From assembly GCA_963708245.1 (NCBI GenBank), contig OY970201.1, positions 3,596,001 through 3,660,000 on the forward strand: DNA of 64,000 bases, written 5' to 3'. The position numbers and the translations under genes were made by a program. Below the pieces are notes generated by a model. The model searched no databases and had not been told where the DNA came from. It saw nothing but the letters and a program-made list of their open reading frames with translations. Below, piece by piece: positions 27,654 through 36,044 of the stretch. Source of the stretch: CAVYXK01 sp963708245. Its GTDB lineage: Bacteria; Pseudomonadota; Alphaproteobacteria; Acetobacterales; Acetobacteraceae. Positions within the stretch are counted from its first letter, which is position 1. Every line of letters starts with the position of its first letter.

Positions 27654-28335
27654 GCGCCCAATAGATCCCGACAAAGGCCACGATTCCGGCGGCGGCAGCC
27701 AGAATGGCTGCTGCCAGCAGCGGACTCGCCAACCGCGGAGGCAACAGCGTCGCCGGTAACCGCTTGTTGCCGCTGATCATCGCGCCGATCAGGTTGTGCC
27801 GCTTGACCACGGCATAGGCCACTACCGCGCAGACATGCAGCGCGACGAGGATCTCGATCGCCTTGAAGTTCAGCACGTGGATATGACTGAGCCAGTCGCT
27901 GGTGTCCTGTCCGACGGCCTCGGCAAACGGACCCTCGGTGAGTACCTGATCATTGGCACAAAGACCGGTCGCGACTTGCAGCGCCAGCAGCGAGAGCAGC
28001 ACCAGCACCATCCAGCCGAAGGCGGCATTGTGGCCAATCTCAGTGTTCGGCGCGCGGCGACGGAACTCTGCGAGATGCTGCAGCGCCGCTATCGGGCTGC
28101 GCACAAACTGGCTGAACCGCGCCGTGTCGCTGCCGATGAACCCCCAGGCGAATCGGAACAACAACAGCGCGAAGATCGAGTAGCCGGACCGCATGTGCCA
28201 ATCCATCCAGTCTTCATGCGCGGTCAGCCAACTCATGAAAACCAGCACGACGAGCGCCCAGTGGAACAGCCGAATCGGCGCATCCCATACTTTTACGACG
28301 GGCCACTCCTCGCGCGGCGCGCTGTCGCGGTTCAT
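27646..28335 (-). CDS. Cytochrome b561 family membrane protein
   Basis: 229 residues with four transmembrane helices and histidine haem ligands in VWDAPIRLFHWALV, DWHMRSGYSIFALLLFRF and VALHVCAVVAYAVVK. These proteins carry electrons across the inner membrane, often to a periplasmic cytochrome c', which is encoded convergently next door. It begins 3 bp after the Gfo/Idh/MocA gene stop, so it lies third in a minus-strand operon. Confidence 0.92.
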   Translation of the reverse strand: MNRDSAPREEWPVVKVWDAPIRLFHWALVVLVFMSWLTAHEDWMDWHMRSGYSIFALLLFRFAWGFIGSDTARFSQFVRSPIAALQHLAEFRRRAPNTEIGHNAAFGWMVLVLLSLLALQVATGLCANDQVLTEGPFAEAVGQDTSDWLSHIHVLNFKAIEILVALHVCAVVAYAVVKRHNLIGAMISGNKRLPATLLPPRLASPLLAAAILAAAAGIVAFVGIYWAPT

Positions 28336-28338
28336 CGC

Positions 28339-29496
28339 TTATTCCGCGATCTTCATCCAGCTTGCGTTGGCGCGGGACGACGCCACCGCGGCCGCGATGA
28401 AGCGCATGCCCCGGACACCGTCGTGCACGCCGGGCAGCAGCGCGGTGTTCGGATCCGGCGTCCGTCCCTCATCCCTCGCCCGGATCAACTCGGCGGCATC
28501 ACGATAAAGCTGGGCGAAGCCTTCCAGGTAGCCCTCGGGATGACCGGCGGGAATGCGTGTCGCATGGACGGCAGCCGGGCTGGCGGCATCGCTGCCTCGG
28601 GTGATCATGCGCCGTGGCTGGCCCAACGGCGAGTGCGCAAGCAGGTTCGGTGATTCCTGCACCCATTCCAGCCCACCCGCCTCGCCATAGACACGGAGGC
28701 GCAGCGCGTTCTCGTTGCCCGGAGCGATCTGGCTCGACCACAATACACCACGTGCACCGCCGGCAAATCGCAGCAGAACCTGCGCGTTATCGTCGAGTCG
28801 CCGGCCAGGAACGAAGATACTGAGCTCGGCCGCCAACTCCGTGCAGCACAGACCGGTGACGAACTCCGCTAAATTGAATGCATGGGTCCCGATATCGCCG
28901 AGGCTGCCGCCGGCCCCGCTGCGTTCCGGATCGGTGCGCCATTCCGCCTGTTTCTGGCCCGTTGCTTCCAGGCGCGTGGTCAGCCAGGCCTGCGGATATT
29001 CGACCTGCACGACACGGATGGCGCCGAGCTCACCGGCCGCGACCATCTCGCGGGCTTGCCGCACCATCGGATAGCCGGTGTAATTGTGCGTCAGCACGAA
29101 CACGCGCCCGCTCCGCGCGACCGCGGCGACGAGTTCTTCGGATTCCTCCACGGTGCGTGTCATCGGCTTGTCGCAGATCACATGGATGCCGGCATCGAGG
29201 AAGGCGCGTGCCGCTGCATGATGCAGGTGGTTCGGGGTCACGATCGCAACGACGTCGATACCGTCGGGCCTCGCTGCTTCGTGCTGCGCCATCTCGGCGA
29301 AGCTGGCGTAGGAGCGCTCGGGCGCGATGTGTAGGTCGGCGGCGCTCTGTCGCGCACGCTCCGGATCGGACGACAGCGCCCCGGCAACCAGCTCGTACTG
29401 GTCATCGAGCCGAGCGGCGATGCGGTGCACGCCCCCGATGAAAGCGCCGCGTCCGCCACCGACCATGCCCAGCCGCAAGCGGCGCGCGACCGTCAT
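28339..29496 (-). CDS. Gfo/Idh/MocA family oxidoreductase
   Basis: 385 residues. The N-terminal Rossmann fold binds NAD(P) (LRLGMVGGGRGAFIGGVHR); then VAIVTPNHLHHAAA, the EKP-like motif ICDKPMT, THNYTGYPM and GGSLGDIGTHAFNLAEF in the substrate domain. These enzymes oxidise or reduce sugars and inositols. It overlaps the upstream isomerase gene by ATGA, so the two probably act on the same sugar. Confidence 0.93.
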   Translation of the reverse strand: MTVARRLRLGMVGGGRGAFIGGVHRIAARLDDQYELVAGALSSDPERARQSAADLHIAPERSYASFAEMAQHEAARPDGIDVVAIVTPNHLHHAAARAFLDAGIHVICDKPMTRTVEESEELVAAVARSGRVFVLTHNYTGYPMVRQAREMVAAGELGAIRVVQVEYPQAWLTTRLEATGQKQAEWRTDPERSGAGGSLGDIGTHAFNLAEFVTGLCCTELAAELSIFVPGRRLDDNAQVLLRFAGGARGVLWSSQIAPGNENALRLRVYGEAGGLEWVQESPNLLAHSPLGQPRRMITRGSDAASPAAVHATRIPAGHPEGYLEGFAQLYRDAAELIRARDEGRTPDPNTALLPGVHDGVRGMRFIAAAVASSRANASWMKIAE

Positions 29497-30551
29497 CGCG
29501 TGAGCCCCAGCAGCCGGCGGTTCGCATCCGCATTTGCGCCGCTGGCAGCAAAATCATCGAACGACTTGCCGGTCACTTCGATGATGTGGCGGCGGATGAA
29601 GGGTGCGCCCTCGCGCGCGCCCTGTTCGGAGTCCTTGATGCAGCATTCCCATTCCAGCACCGCCCAGCCTTCAAAATCGTATTGCGCCAACTTGGAGAAG
29701 ATGCAGCCGAAATTCACCTGCCCGTCGCCGAGCGAACGGAAACGACCGGCGCGGTTGATCCAGGGTTGATACCCGCCATACGCGCCGACCCTCGCACTTG
29801 GATTGAACTCCGCGTCCTTCACATGGAAGGCACGGATGCGTTCATGATAGAGATCGATGAAGCCGCAATAATCGAGCTGCTGCAGCAACAGATGGCTGGG
29901 ATCGTATAGAATATTGGCGCGCTTGTGCCCGCCGACCCGCTCGAGGAACATCTCGAACGTAATGCCATCGTGCAGGTCTTCGCTCGGGTGGATTTCGTAA
30001 CAGACGTCGACGCCGGCGGCATCGAAGGCATTGAGGATTGGCGTCCAGCGGCGGGCCAGCTCCTGGAAGGCGGTTTCGATCAACCCTGCCGGACGCTGCG
30101 GGAAAGGATACAGGAACGGCCATGCCAGCGCGCCGGAGAATGTCGCATGCGTGGTAAGCCCCAGGTTCTGTGAGGCTCGGGCGGCTTTCATCAACTGATC
30201 GACCGCCCATTGCTGTCGCGCTGACGGGTTGCCATGCACCGCCGCCGGCGCGAACCCGTCAAGCGCGATATCGTAGGCGGGATGCGCGGCAACGAGCTGA
30301 CCTTGCAAATGGGTCGAAAGCTCGGTCAGCGTCAGCCCAGCCTGCGCCAGGACACCCTTCACCTCGTCGCAGTAATCCTTGCTGTCGGCGGCACGGGAGA
30401 GGTCGAGCAGGCGCCCGTCCCAGGACGGTATCTGCACGCCCTTATAGCCGTGCCCGGCCGCCCAACCGGCGATAGCCCGCAGACTGCTGAACGGCGGCGC
30501 ATCACCGGCGAATTGCGCGAGGAACACGGCTGGGCCCTTGATAGTTTTCAT
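29493..30551 (-). CDS. Sugar phosphate isomerase/epimerase (xylose isomerase-like TIM barrel)
   Basis: 352 residues of the AP-endonuclease-2/IolE-like fold. Metal-binding residues are expected in CYEIHPSEDLHDG, NILYDPSHLLLQQLDY, RAFHVKDAEF and VLEWECC. It is the first gene of the minus-strand operon with the Gfo/Idh/MocA enzyme. The remnant of a sugar ABC transporter ATPase just upstream suggests the operon once included its own importer. Confidence 0.92.
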   Translation of the reverse strand: MKTIKGPAVFLAQFAGDAPPFSSLRAIAGWAAGHGYKGVQIPSWDGRLLDLSRAADSKDYCDEVKGVLAQAGLTLTELSTHLQGQLVAAHPAYDIALDGFAPAAVHGNPSARQQWAVDQLMKAARASQNLGLTTHATFSGALAWPFLYPFPQRPAGLIETAFQELARRWTPILNAFDAAGVDVCYEIHPSEDLHDGITFEMFLERVGGHKRANILYDPSHLLLQQLDYCGFIDLYHERIRAFHVKDAEFNPSARVGAYGGYQPWINRAGRFRSLGDGQVNFGCIFSKLAQYDFEGWAVLEWECCIKDSEQGAREGAPFIRRHIIEVTGKSFDDFAASGANADANRRLLGLTR

Positions 30552-30564
30552 ACCAATACCCCTG

Positions 30565-30672
30565 CAAGTTCACCTCTCCCGCTCTGCGGGAGAGGTCGGT
30601 TCGCGCAGCGAACCGGGTGAGGGTGCCGGGCGCGAGGCCCTCACCCTCATCCGCTCCGCCCGGCGACCTCAC
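30565..30672. repeat. REP-like GC-rich intergenic palindromic repeat
   Basis: CCTCTCCCGCTCTGCGGGAG, then TCGGTTCGCGCAGCGAACC and GTGAGGGTGCCGGG...CCCTCACCCTCAT form a series of imperfect hairpins. This is the common extragenic type seen in high-GC Proteobacteria. Confidence 0.6.
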
Positions 30673-30675
30673 GTC

Positions 30676-30979
30676 TCAGAACGGCGAATTCGGATCATCG
30701 TACTCCTTCGCGTTCTGCGGCAGCAGTTCCTGGTGGACCAAAACGATGCCGTGACGTTCGGCATCCGCCGGGCCTGCGAAACGGACCGGTTGCCCGTCGA
30801 GCAGGATGCGGCCGCGGTCGGGCTGCTCGTGGCCGGCAAGAAGCTTCGCAAACGTCCGATTTGCCGGCGCCGTTCTCGCCGATGACGGCGTGGACCTCAC
30901 CGGGATGGAGGGTGAGGGAGACGTCAATGAGGACCGGGGCGGCGCCGAAGGATCTGCGGAGGGTTTCGGCGTGGAGCAC
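30676..30979 (-). pseudogene. Sugar ABC transporter ATPase, N-terminal remnant
   Basis: About 100 codons of an RbsA/MglA-type ATPase. The start region (LHAETLRRSFGAAPVLIDVS) and Walker A (GENGAGKS) are in one frame. An extra base right after GKS shifts the rest (TFAKLLAGHEQPDRGRILLD to VHQELLPQN) into the next frame. It then ends in AKEYDDPNSPF and a stop. That tail does not belong to an ATPase, so an internal deletion probably joined it to the end of another gene. The transporter it served is lost. Confidence 0.8.
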
Positions 30980-31245
30980 GCTGATTTTGACCTTGTCGTA
31001 GTTGCCGGGAGGATCGACCCTCAGCGTCCACCCTGGAAGCGATCGAGATCAATCCCTTGGTCCCGCGGCGCGATGCGGCCGGTACCGGCACTATGATGAT
31101 TGCTGCGCCCGTCGTGGGTGCCGGCGCCACAGCGCCCGGGCGGCCCACGCGGCGCACGGCACCGCGCTTATAGGTTTCGGCGTTGCTTGACTCCTCTGCG
31201 GTCGCGCGAGCAGCGTCATTATCATAGTGTCATAGGGAGGAAGCA
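30980..31245. other. Intergenic region before the amino-acid importer operon
   Basis: No gene recognised. The AT-richer segment ATTATCATAGTGTCATAGGG just before the SBP gene probably holds its promoter region, and AGGGAGG is its ribosome site. Confidence 0.35.
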
Positions 31246-32094
31246 ATGCTGCCCACATTTCCGGCTGCACGTCGTTACTGCCTGGTTGCTCTCGTCTCCG
31301 CCGTCGCGCTCGTGGCACCCACAGCATATGCGGAGGGACTGCTTGCCAAGGTGCAACAGAAGGGAGTCCTCGTCATCGGCACGTCCAACGACGCTCCGCT
31401 CAGCTACATCGATTCGGGTAGCAAGCAGGCCGCAGGCGTGCTGCCGGACATCCTGCGCGAGTTCCTCAAGCGTGAGAACATCAACGCCTCGATCGAGGTG
31501 GTGGCCATGCCGTTCGCCAGCCTGATTCCGTCGGTGCAGAGCGACCGCATCGATCTTATGGGCGATGCCATGTACATCCGGCCCGCGCGTCAGAAGGTGA
31601 TGGATTTTACGGATGTCGTCTTTTATAATCCGGAATCTCTGGATGTCGCCAAGGGTAACCCGCTGAACCTGCACAGTCTCGCCGATCTGTGTGGGCATTC
31701 TGGCGGCAGCTACGAGGGTACCGTTTATATCGACATGCTGAAGAAGGCCTCTGCTGCCTGCCCAGCAGGCAAGCAGATCGATCTGAAGCAATATCCCACG
31801 ATCCAGAACGTGTTCGCGGACCTCGCCGCCGGCCGGCTCGACGCGGCGGTGGTGGACGGCTCGCTCTCGGCCTACGCGCTGAAGCAGAACCCCTCTCTGA
31901 ACTTTGAGCTCGTCGGCGACTATAAGCCTGAAGACAAGGTCGCGACCGGCTGCGCCTTCGCCGTCGCGAAGGGCGACACGGCGTTCGTTGAGGCGTTCAA
32001 CAAGGACTACGCAGCGATGAAGGCTGACGGCACGGTTGCCAGGCTGTTCGAGAAATGGGGACTGACGCCGACGAGCTTCTTCCTGAACCCGTAG
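31246..32094 (+). CDS. ABC transporter substrate-binding protein, family 3 (amino acid)
   Basis: 282 residues with a signal peptide (CLVALVSAVALVAPTAYAEG). The two-lobed periplasmic fold is seen in KGVLVIGTSNDAPLSYID, SDRIDLMGDAMYIRPARQKVMDFTD, and the C-terminal VARLFEKWGLTP. It delivers a polar amino acid or a related compound such as ectoine to the membrane permease. It heads an operon with a permease and a DUF1989 protein. No ATPase gene is present in the operon. Confidence 0.9.
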   Translation: MLPTFPAARRYCLVALVSAVALVAPTAYAEGLLAKVQQKGVLVIGTSNDAPLSYIDSGSKQAAGVLPDILREFLKRENINASIEVVAMPFASLIPSVQSDRIDLMGDAMYIRPARQKVMDFTDVVFYNPESLDVAKGNPLNLHSLADLCGHSGGSYEGTVYIDMLKKASAACPAGKQIDLKQYPTIQNVFADLAAGRLDAAVVDGSLSAYALKQNPSLNFELVGDYKPEDKVATGCAFAVAKGDTAFVEAFNKDYAAMKADGTVARLFEKWGLTPTSFFLNP

Positions 32095-32125
32095 TCCACG
32101 GCAAACCTGAGGCGGGCGGACGCCG

Positions 32126-32800
32126 TTGCTCGCGGACGCCATTGCCTGGGCGCCCGATCTGCTTGATGGGCTCAAGGTGACGGTTATGCTTACGTTCACC
32201 AGCATGGCCTTGGCGATGTTGCTCGGGCTCTTGCTCGCGCTCGGGCGTATCAGGCAACGCAGCAGCGCAATTTATTGGATGAGCACCCTCTTCGTGGAAC
32301 TGATCCGCGGCTCACCGCTGCTCCTGCAACTGTTCTACATCTACTACGTCTTCCCCTTCGTCGGTATCCGGATGCCCCCTATCGTCTCCGGCATTCTCGG
32401 CCTGATGATCAACTACGGCGCCTATCTCAGCGAGGTGTTTCGTGCCGGCATCCTGGCTGTGGACAGGGGCCAATGGGAGGCCGCCGATGCGATCGGGCTC
32501 CGGCACGGGCTGATCCTCCGGCTCGTGGTGCTGCCCCAGGCGATCCGGATTGTGTTGCCCCCGGTCGGCAACTACTTCATCTCGCTATTCAAAGATACCG
32601 CCCTCGTCTCGACCATCTCGATCGGTGAACTGATATTTCGCGGTCAGCTTATTGCCGCAGATACCTTCAAGTACCTTCAGGTTTACACGATCATCTTTAT
32701 CATCTACGTCGCCATTAGCATTCCGGCAAGCCTCGGCGTGAAAGCGCTCGAGATGCACCTCGCTACCTCTCGGACCATGCCACGCGCGCTACGCGGCTGA
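32126..32800 (+). CDS. Amino-acid ABC transporter permease (HisM type)
   Basis: 224 residues with about five membrane helices. The cytoplasmic loop that contacts the ATPase reads WEAADAIGLRHGLILRLVVLPQAIR, the EAA signature. FVELIRGSPLLLQLF near the N-terminus is typical of HisMQ-type permeases. The start is TTG. The cognate ATPase must be supplied from elsewhere. Confidence 0.9.
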   Translation: MLADAIAWAPDLLDGLKVTVMLTFTSMALAMLLGLLLALGRIRQRSSAIYWMSTLFVELIRGSPLLLQLFYIYYVFPFVGIRMPPIVSGILGLMINYGAYLSEVFRAGILAVDRGQWEAADAIGLRHGLILRLVVLPQAIRIVLPPVGNYFISLFKDTALVSTISIGELIFRGQLIAADTFKYLQVYTIIFIIYVAISIPASLGVKALEMHLATSRTMPRALRG

Positions 32801-32816
32801 ACAAGGAGAGCACCAA

Positions 32817-33401
32817 ATGCGCATTCCCGCCCGTCACGGTGTTGCCGTCAGAGTGAAGGCGGGCGATGCCCTGAAACTGATCAATCCGCACGGCAACCAG
32901 GTGCTGGACACCTGGGCGTTCAACGCCGACGATCTCGGCGAGTATATGTCGATGGCTCATACCCGCTCGCGCAACAGCCGCATCTACATCGGCCGTGGCG
33001 ATTCGCTGGTCAGCAATCACCGCCGCACGATCCTGACGATCGAGCAGGATACCTCGCCCGGACGCCACGACATCCTTCTCTGCGCCTGCAATCTCTGGAT
33101 CTATCGGGAGCTCGGCGTTACCGATTATCATCGAAACTGCGCGGATAACCTGCACGAGGCGCTGGCAACGCTTGGCCTCGCGATCCCGTGGACTCCGTCA
33201 CCGTGCAACCTGTTCATGAACGTGCCGGTGGATAGCGACGGGCGATTGGACCGACTGCCGCCGTCGAGCCGACCCGGCGATTACGTGCTGCTGCGAGCCG
33301 CGTTCGATGTCGTGGTGGCGATCTCCGCCTGCCCACAGGACATCACTGCAGTGAACGCCGGCGAGCCGCATGATGGGGAGTTGGAGGTGGTCACCGCCTG
33401 A
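32817..33401 (+). CDS. DUF1989 (urea carboxylase-associated) family protein
   Basis: 194 residues. The family accompanies urea carboxylase and guanidine or amide degradation genes and some ABC importers; its reaction is not firmly known to me. Signatures are GDALKLINPHGNQVLDTWAF, SMAHTRSRN, RHDILLCACN, the central NCADNLHEAL, and CNLFMNVPV with SRPGDYVLLRAAFDVVVAISACPQD. AAGGAGAG precedes the ATG. It is the last gene of the importer operon, hinting that the imported compound is a nitrogen source. A fragment of a second copy lies at 63581-63790. Confidence 0.9.
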   Translation: MRIPARHGVAVRVKAGDALKLINPHGNQVLDTWAFNADDLGEYMSMAHTRSRNSRIYIGRGDSLVSNHRRTILTIEQDTSPGRHDILLCACNLWIYRELGVTDYHRNCADNLHEALATLGLAIPWTPSPCNLFMNVPVDSDGRLDRLPPSSRPGDYVLLRAAFDVVVAISACPQDITAVNAGEPHDGELEVVTA

Positions 33402-33479
33402 ACCAGCCGGCTCGCCCACTGCACTGGGCCGAACAGGACGGGAGCCGTTTCGGTGTGCCGGGCCCGCCCACAACCAAAG

Positions 33480-33714
33480 GCGATCCCGGCCGTACCCGAA
33501 AAGCCCCGACAGATCGGGCAGTGTGGATCGCACCGATCGTAACCACGTCGTGTTGCCATGCTTCGGACAGTCCGCCGACAGCAGCGCCACTAGTTCGCTC
33601 ACCGCCGTAGCGCTCGACCAGCCGGGCGGTGCGGTATCGGCCGCGCCGTTCGCACCGGCCGCAGACAATATTGATGGCCGCCGTACAGGCGGCGACCTGG
33701 GAGAACGTCGCCAT
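33480..33714 (-). pseudogene. Small zinc-ribbon-like protein, frameshifted
   Basis: Starts MATFSQVAACTAAINIVC, then CERRGRYRTARLVERYG. The continuation ELVALLSADCPKHGNTTWL... LPDLSGLF lies in another frame, so one indel splits it around 33600. The opening block (CxxC, then GRYRT and LVERxG) is shared with the small protein encoded at 60493-60681. The family is unnamed. The CxxC and later cysteines suggest metal binding. Confidence 0.55.
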
Positions 33715-34466
33715 CCCCGCAGCAAACCGGAAGAACAGAGAGAGAACAAGAGGCGACGACCGCCGCTGGATTTCCTGCCAGGGCCGATCGGCCGCAGCGC
33801 GGCTCTAAGTGTTAGCACTAACCCTGGCCCCCAGCCAGGCGTATTGAAGGCGCGGAGCTTGGCAGACTGACGGGGAGGCCCTCATGCTGCTGCAGCCCGA
33901 TGCCCAGGCCACGGCGTGAACTGGCCGAGGTTGATCATGATCCCCCTCGTTATAGCGGCCTGGGCGATTGTGTGGCTTGTCCTTTATGCCGCCGGCGTGG
34001 TGCGGCTATGAGCCGCTTCGCTCGACACTGGCCGAAGACTAACGGCCACAGCCGCCGTTCATCAACATAGCGTAACCGATGCCCCATCAGTGACGTTATC
34101 CGCGATCGGCGAGATCGCGCCCGTGCCGGCGCGGCCCCCATTCTCGGGGGAGGCGATGGGGCAACAGCCGCGTGGGCAGCGGGCGGCAGCGCGGCGTCAA
34201 CACGCGCGCCGCCCGCACACCGGCGCTGCTCCCGTTACCCGGCGGCGCTTCATGTCCTGGAATAGACGATCGGCCGCCTCCCGGCCCGGCGATGCTCACC
34301 CGCCGTCTCCGACGCCGTTTCATGTCGTATCCTTGTCGCTTGGATTTCGCCGGGGGCGTCTGCAACCCATTGGAATTCCTTGTGATCGCTTGCGACAAGC
34401 AACATCCGACCGGCCGCCTGGGGGGAGCCGGTATGTTTAATCAATTGATTTTGCTAAGCTTTTCGG
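33715..34466. other. Intergenic region left of the putative attachment site
   Basis: About 750 bp with no recognisable gene apart from a possible 24-residue membrane peptide at 33937. Two short direct repeats near 34247 and 34311 share CGCY TTCATGTC-like sequence; their meaning is unclear. Confidence 0.35.
33937..34011 (+). CDS. Possible 24-residue single-helix membrane peptide
   Basis: ATG with GAGG 7 bases upstream. The peptide is almost one transmembrane helix (MIPLVIAAWAIVWLVLYAAG, then VVRL). It could be a genuine small membrane protein or chance. There is no homology I can name. Confidence 0.3.
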   Translation: MIPLVIAAWAIVWLVLYAAGVVRL

Positions 34467-34512
34467 TGGTAGCGGCGGGCGGATTTGAACCACCGACCAA
34501 GGGATTATGATT
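34467..34512 (-). other. 3' fragment of a CAU-anticodon tRNA (tRNA-Met type), putative att site
   Basis: On the minus strand, 46 bases run from the anticodon loop (TCATAA) through the T arm (GGTGG, TTCAAAT, CCGCC) to CGCCGCT-A-CCA. The 5' half of the tRNA is absent: the neighbouring bases do not fold into a D arm. The tyrosine integrase gene begins 165 bp to the right. A 3' tRNA piece next to an integrase is the classic trace of site-specific integration. The orientation predicts an intact copy at the far right end of the element. Confidence 0.8.
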
Positions 34513-34676
34513 GCCATGACCGGCCCCGACGCCAGCCGACAGGCACCGCGTGTCACCACCAAATTCCGGCCCTTTCCCTTGACTTGAGCCCGACAGAGTC
34601 CGACATTCGCCGCCAGTGATCCGCCCCCGCGTGGTGACTCGGTGGTGACACGGGCGGACCAAGGGACCGGAGGGCA

Positions 34677-35942
34677 ATGGCGAGGCTGACCAAGCGGGTT
34701 GTCGATGCGGCGGGTGCTGCGGCGGGCACCGTCATCATCTGGGATGACGAGGTGAAGGGCTTCGGGCTCCGCGTCACCCCGGCCGGGAGCAAGAGCTACA
34801 TCGTGAAATACCGCGCCGGCCGCAGCCGGAACGCCCCGCAGCGCCGGATCACCATCGGCAAGCACGGCTCGCCCTGGACGCCCGAGCTGGCGCGCCGCGA
34901 GGCGCTGCGGCTGCTAGGCGAAGTCGCCAAGGGCAACGACCCTGCGGAGGCTCGCCAAGCCGCAGCGCGAACCATGACGCTCGCAGCCGTGTGCGACCTC
35001 TACCTTGCGGAAGGCGCGGCGCACAAAAAGCCGGCCACGCTCAAGGCCGATAAGGGCCGGATCAGGAACCATATCCTGCCGGTGCTCGGCCGGCTGCGCA
35101 TCGACCAAATCACCCGCGCGGACGTGGAACGAATGCTGCGCGAGGTGACCGCAGGGCGAACAGCCGCGCCGGTGCCCCAGCAACGGGGCCGCGGCAAACT
35201 CGCCCAGGGCGGGCGCGGCACGGCCGGACAGGCACTCGCGGTGCTCGGAGCCGTCATGAGCTTCGCGGTCGCGCGCGGCTTGCGCGACGATAACCCGGTG
35301 CGCGGTGTCAGGAAGCCGCCGATCCGCAAGATGGAACGCTTCCTGAGCGAAGCCGAGATTGCCCGGCTGGGCGAGGCGCTGGACACAGAAACCGCCGCTA
35401 CGGCCGATCGCTATCCCGCTGCCGCCATCAGGCTCTTGTTGTTCACCGGGTGCCGGCGCTCCGAGATTCTTGGGCTGCGCTGGGAGTGGATCGACTTCGA
35501 GCGCGCCATGATCTTCCTGCCGGACAGCAAGACCGGGCGGAAGGCTGTCTATCTCAATGCGCCGGCGCTTGACGTGCTGGCGAAGCTGCCGCGCCAGCAA
35601 GGCAACCCGCACGTGATCTGCGGGCATCGCGACGGCGGCCCGTATGTCGGGCTCGACAAGGTGTGGCGTCGCGTCCGCAAGGCCGCCGAGCTGCAAGGGG
35701 TTCGGCTGCACGATCTGCGGCATTCGTTTGCCAGCGTCGGCGCGGCTGGCGGCAACTCTTTACTGATCCTCGGCAAGCTGCTCGGGCACCGGCACGCGGC
35801 GACCACGGAACGGTATTCGCATCTCTCGGCAGATCCGATGCGCCAAGCCGCCGAAGCGATCGGCCAGCGGATCAGTGCAGCGCTCGGGGGCGAGACGGGA
35901 GCAACCGTGTTGCCCCTCCCGGCGGCACGCGCGGCCGGGTAG
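34677..35942 (+). CDS. Tyrosine recombinase/integrase
   Basis: 421 residues. The N-terminal arm-binding domain (DUF4102 type: VKGFGLRVTPAGSKSYIVKYR) is followed by a core-binding domain and the catalytic domain. The catalytic residues are Arg in TGCRRSEILGLRW, His and Arg in HDLRHSFAS, His in LGHRH, and the nucleophile Tyr in TERYSHLS. It integrates or excises the element between tRNA-type att sites. It sits next to the tRNA fragment at 34467 and is the first gene of the element. Confidence 0.95.
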   Translation: MARLTKRVVDAAGAAAGTVIIWDDEVKGFGLRVTPAGSKSYIVKYRAGRSRNAPQRRITIGKHGSPWTPELARREALRLLGEVAKGNDPAEARQAAARTMTLAAVCDLYLAEGAAHKKPATLKADKGRIRNHILPVLGRLRIDQITRADVERMLREVTAGRTAAPVPQQRGRGKLAQGGRGTAGQALAVLGAVMSFAVARGLRDDNPVRGVRKPPIRKMERFLSEAEIARLGEALDTETAATADRYPAAAIRLLLFTGCRRSEILGLRWEWIDFERAMIFLPDSKTGRKAVYLNAPALDVLAKLPRQQGNPHVICGHRDGGPYVGLDKVWRRVRKAAELQGVRLHDLRHSFASVGAAGGNSLLILGKLLGHRHAATTERYSHLSADPMRQAAEAIGQRISAALGGETGATVLPLPAARAAG

Positions 35943-36044
35943 GATCATTTCCGGCGCGGCTAGGTTGGCCGCCGAACGCCCGTCCTCCGCACGGGCTGCC
36001 GCGCCACTCCTTGTCCGGCGGAGTTGCGCTGCGGGGGCGCACGA

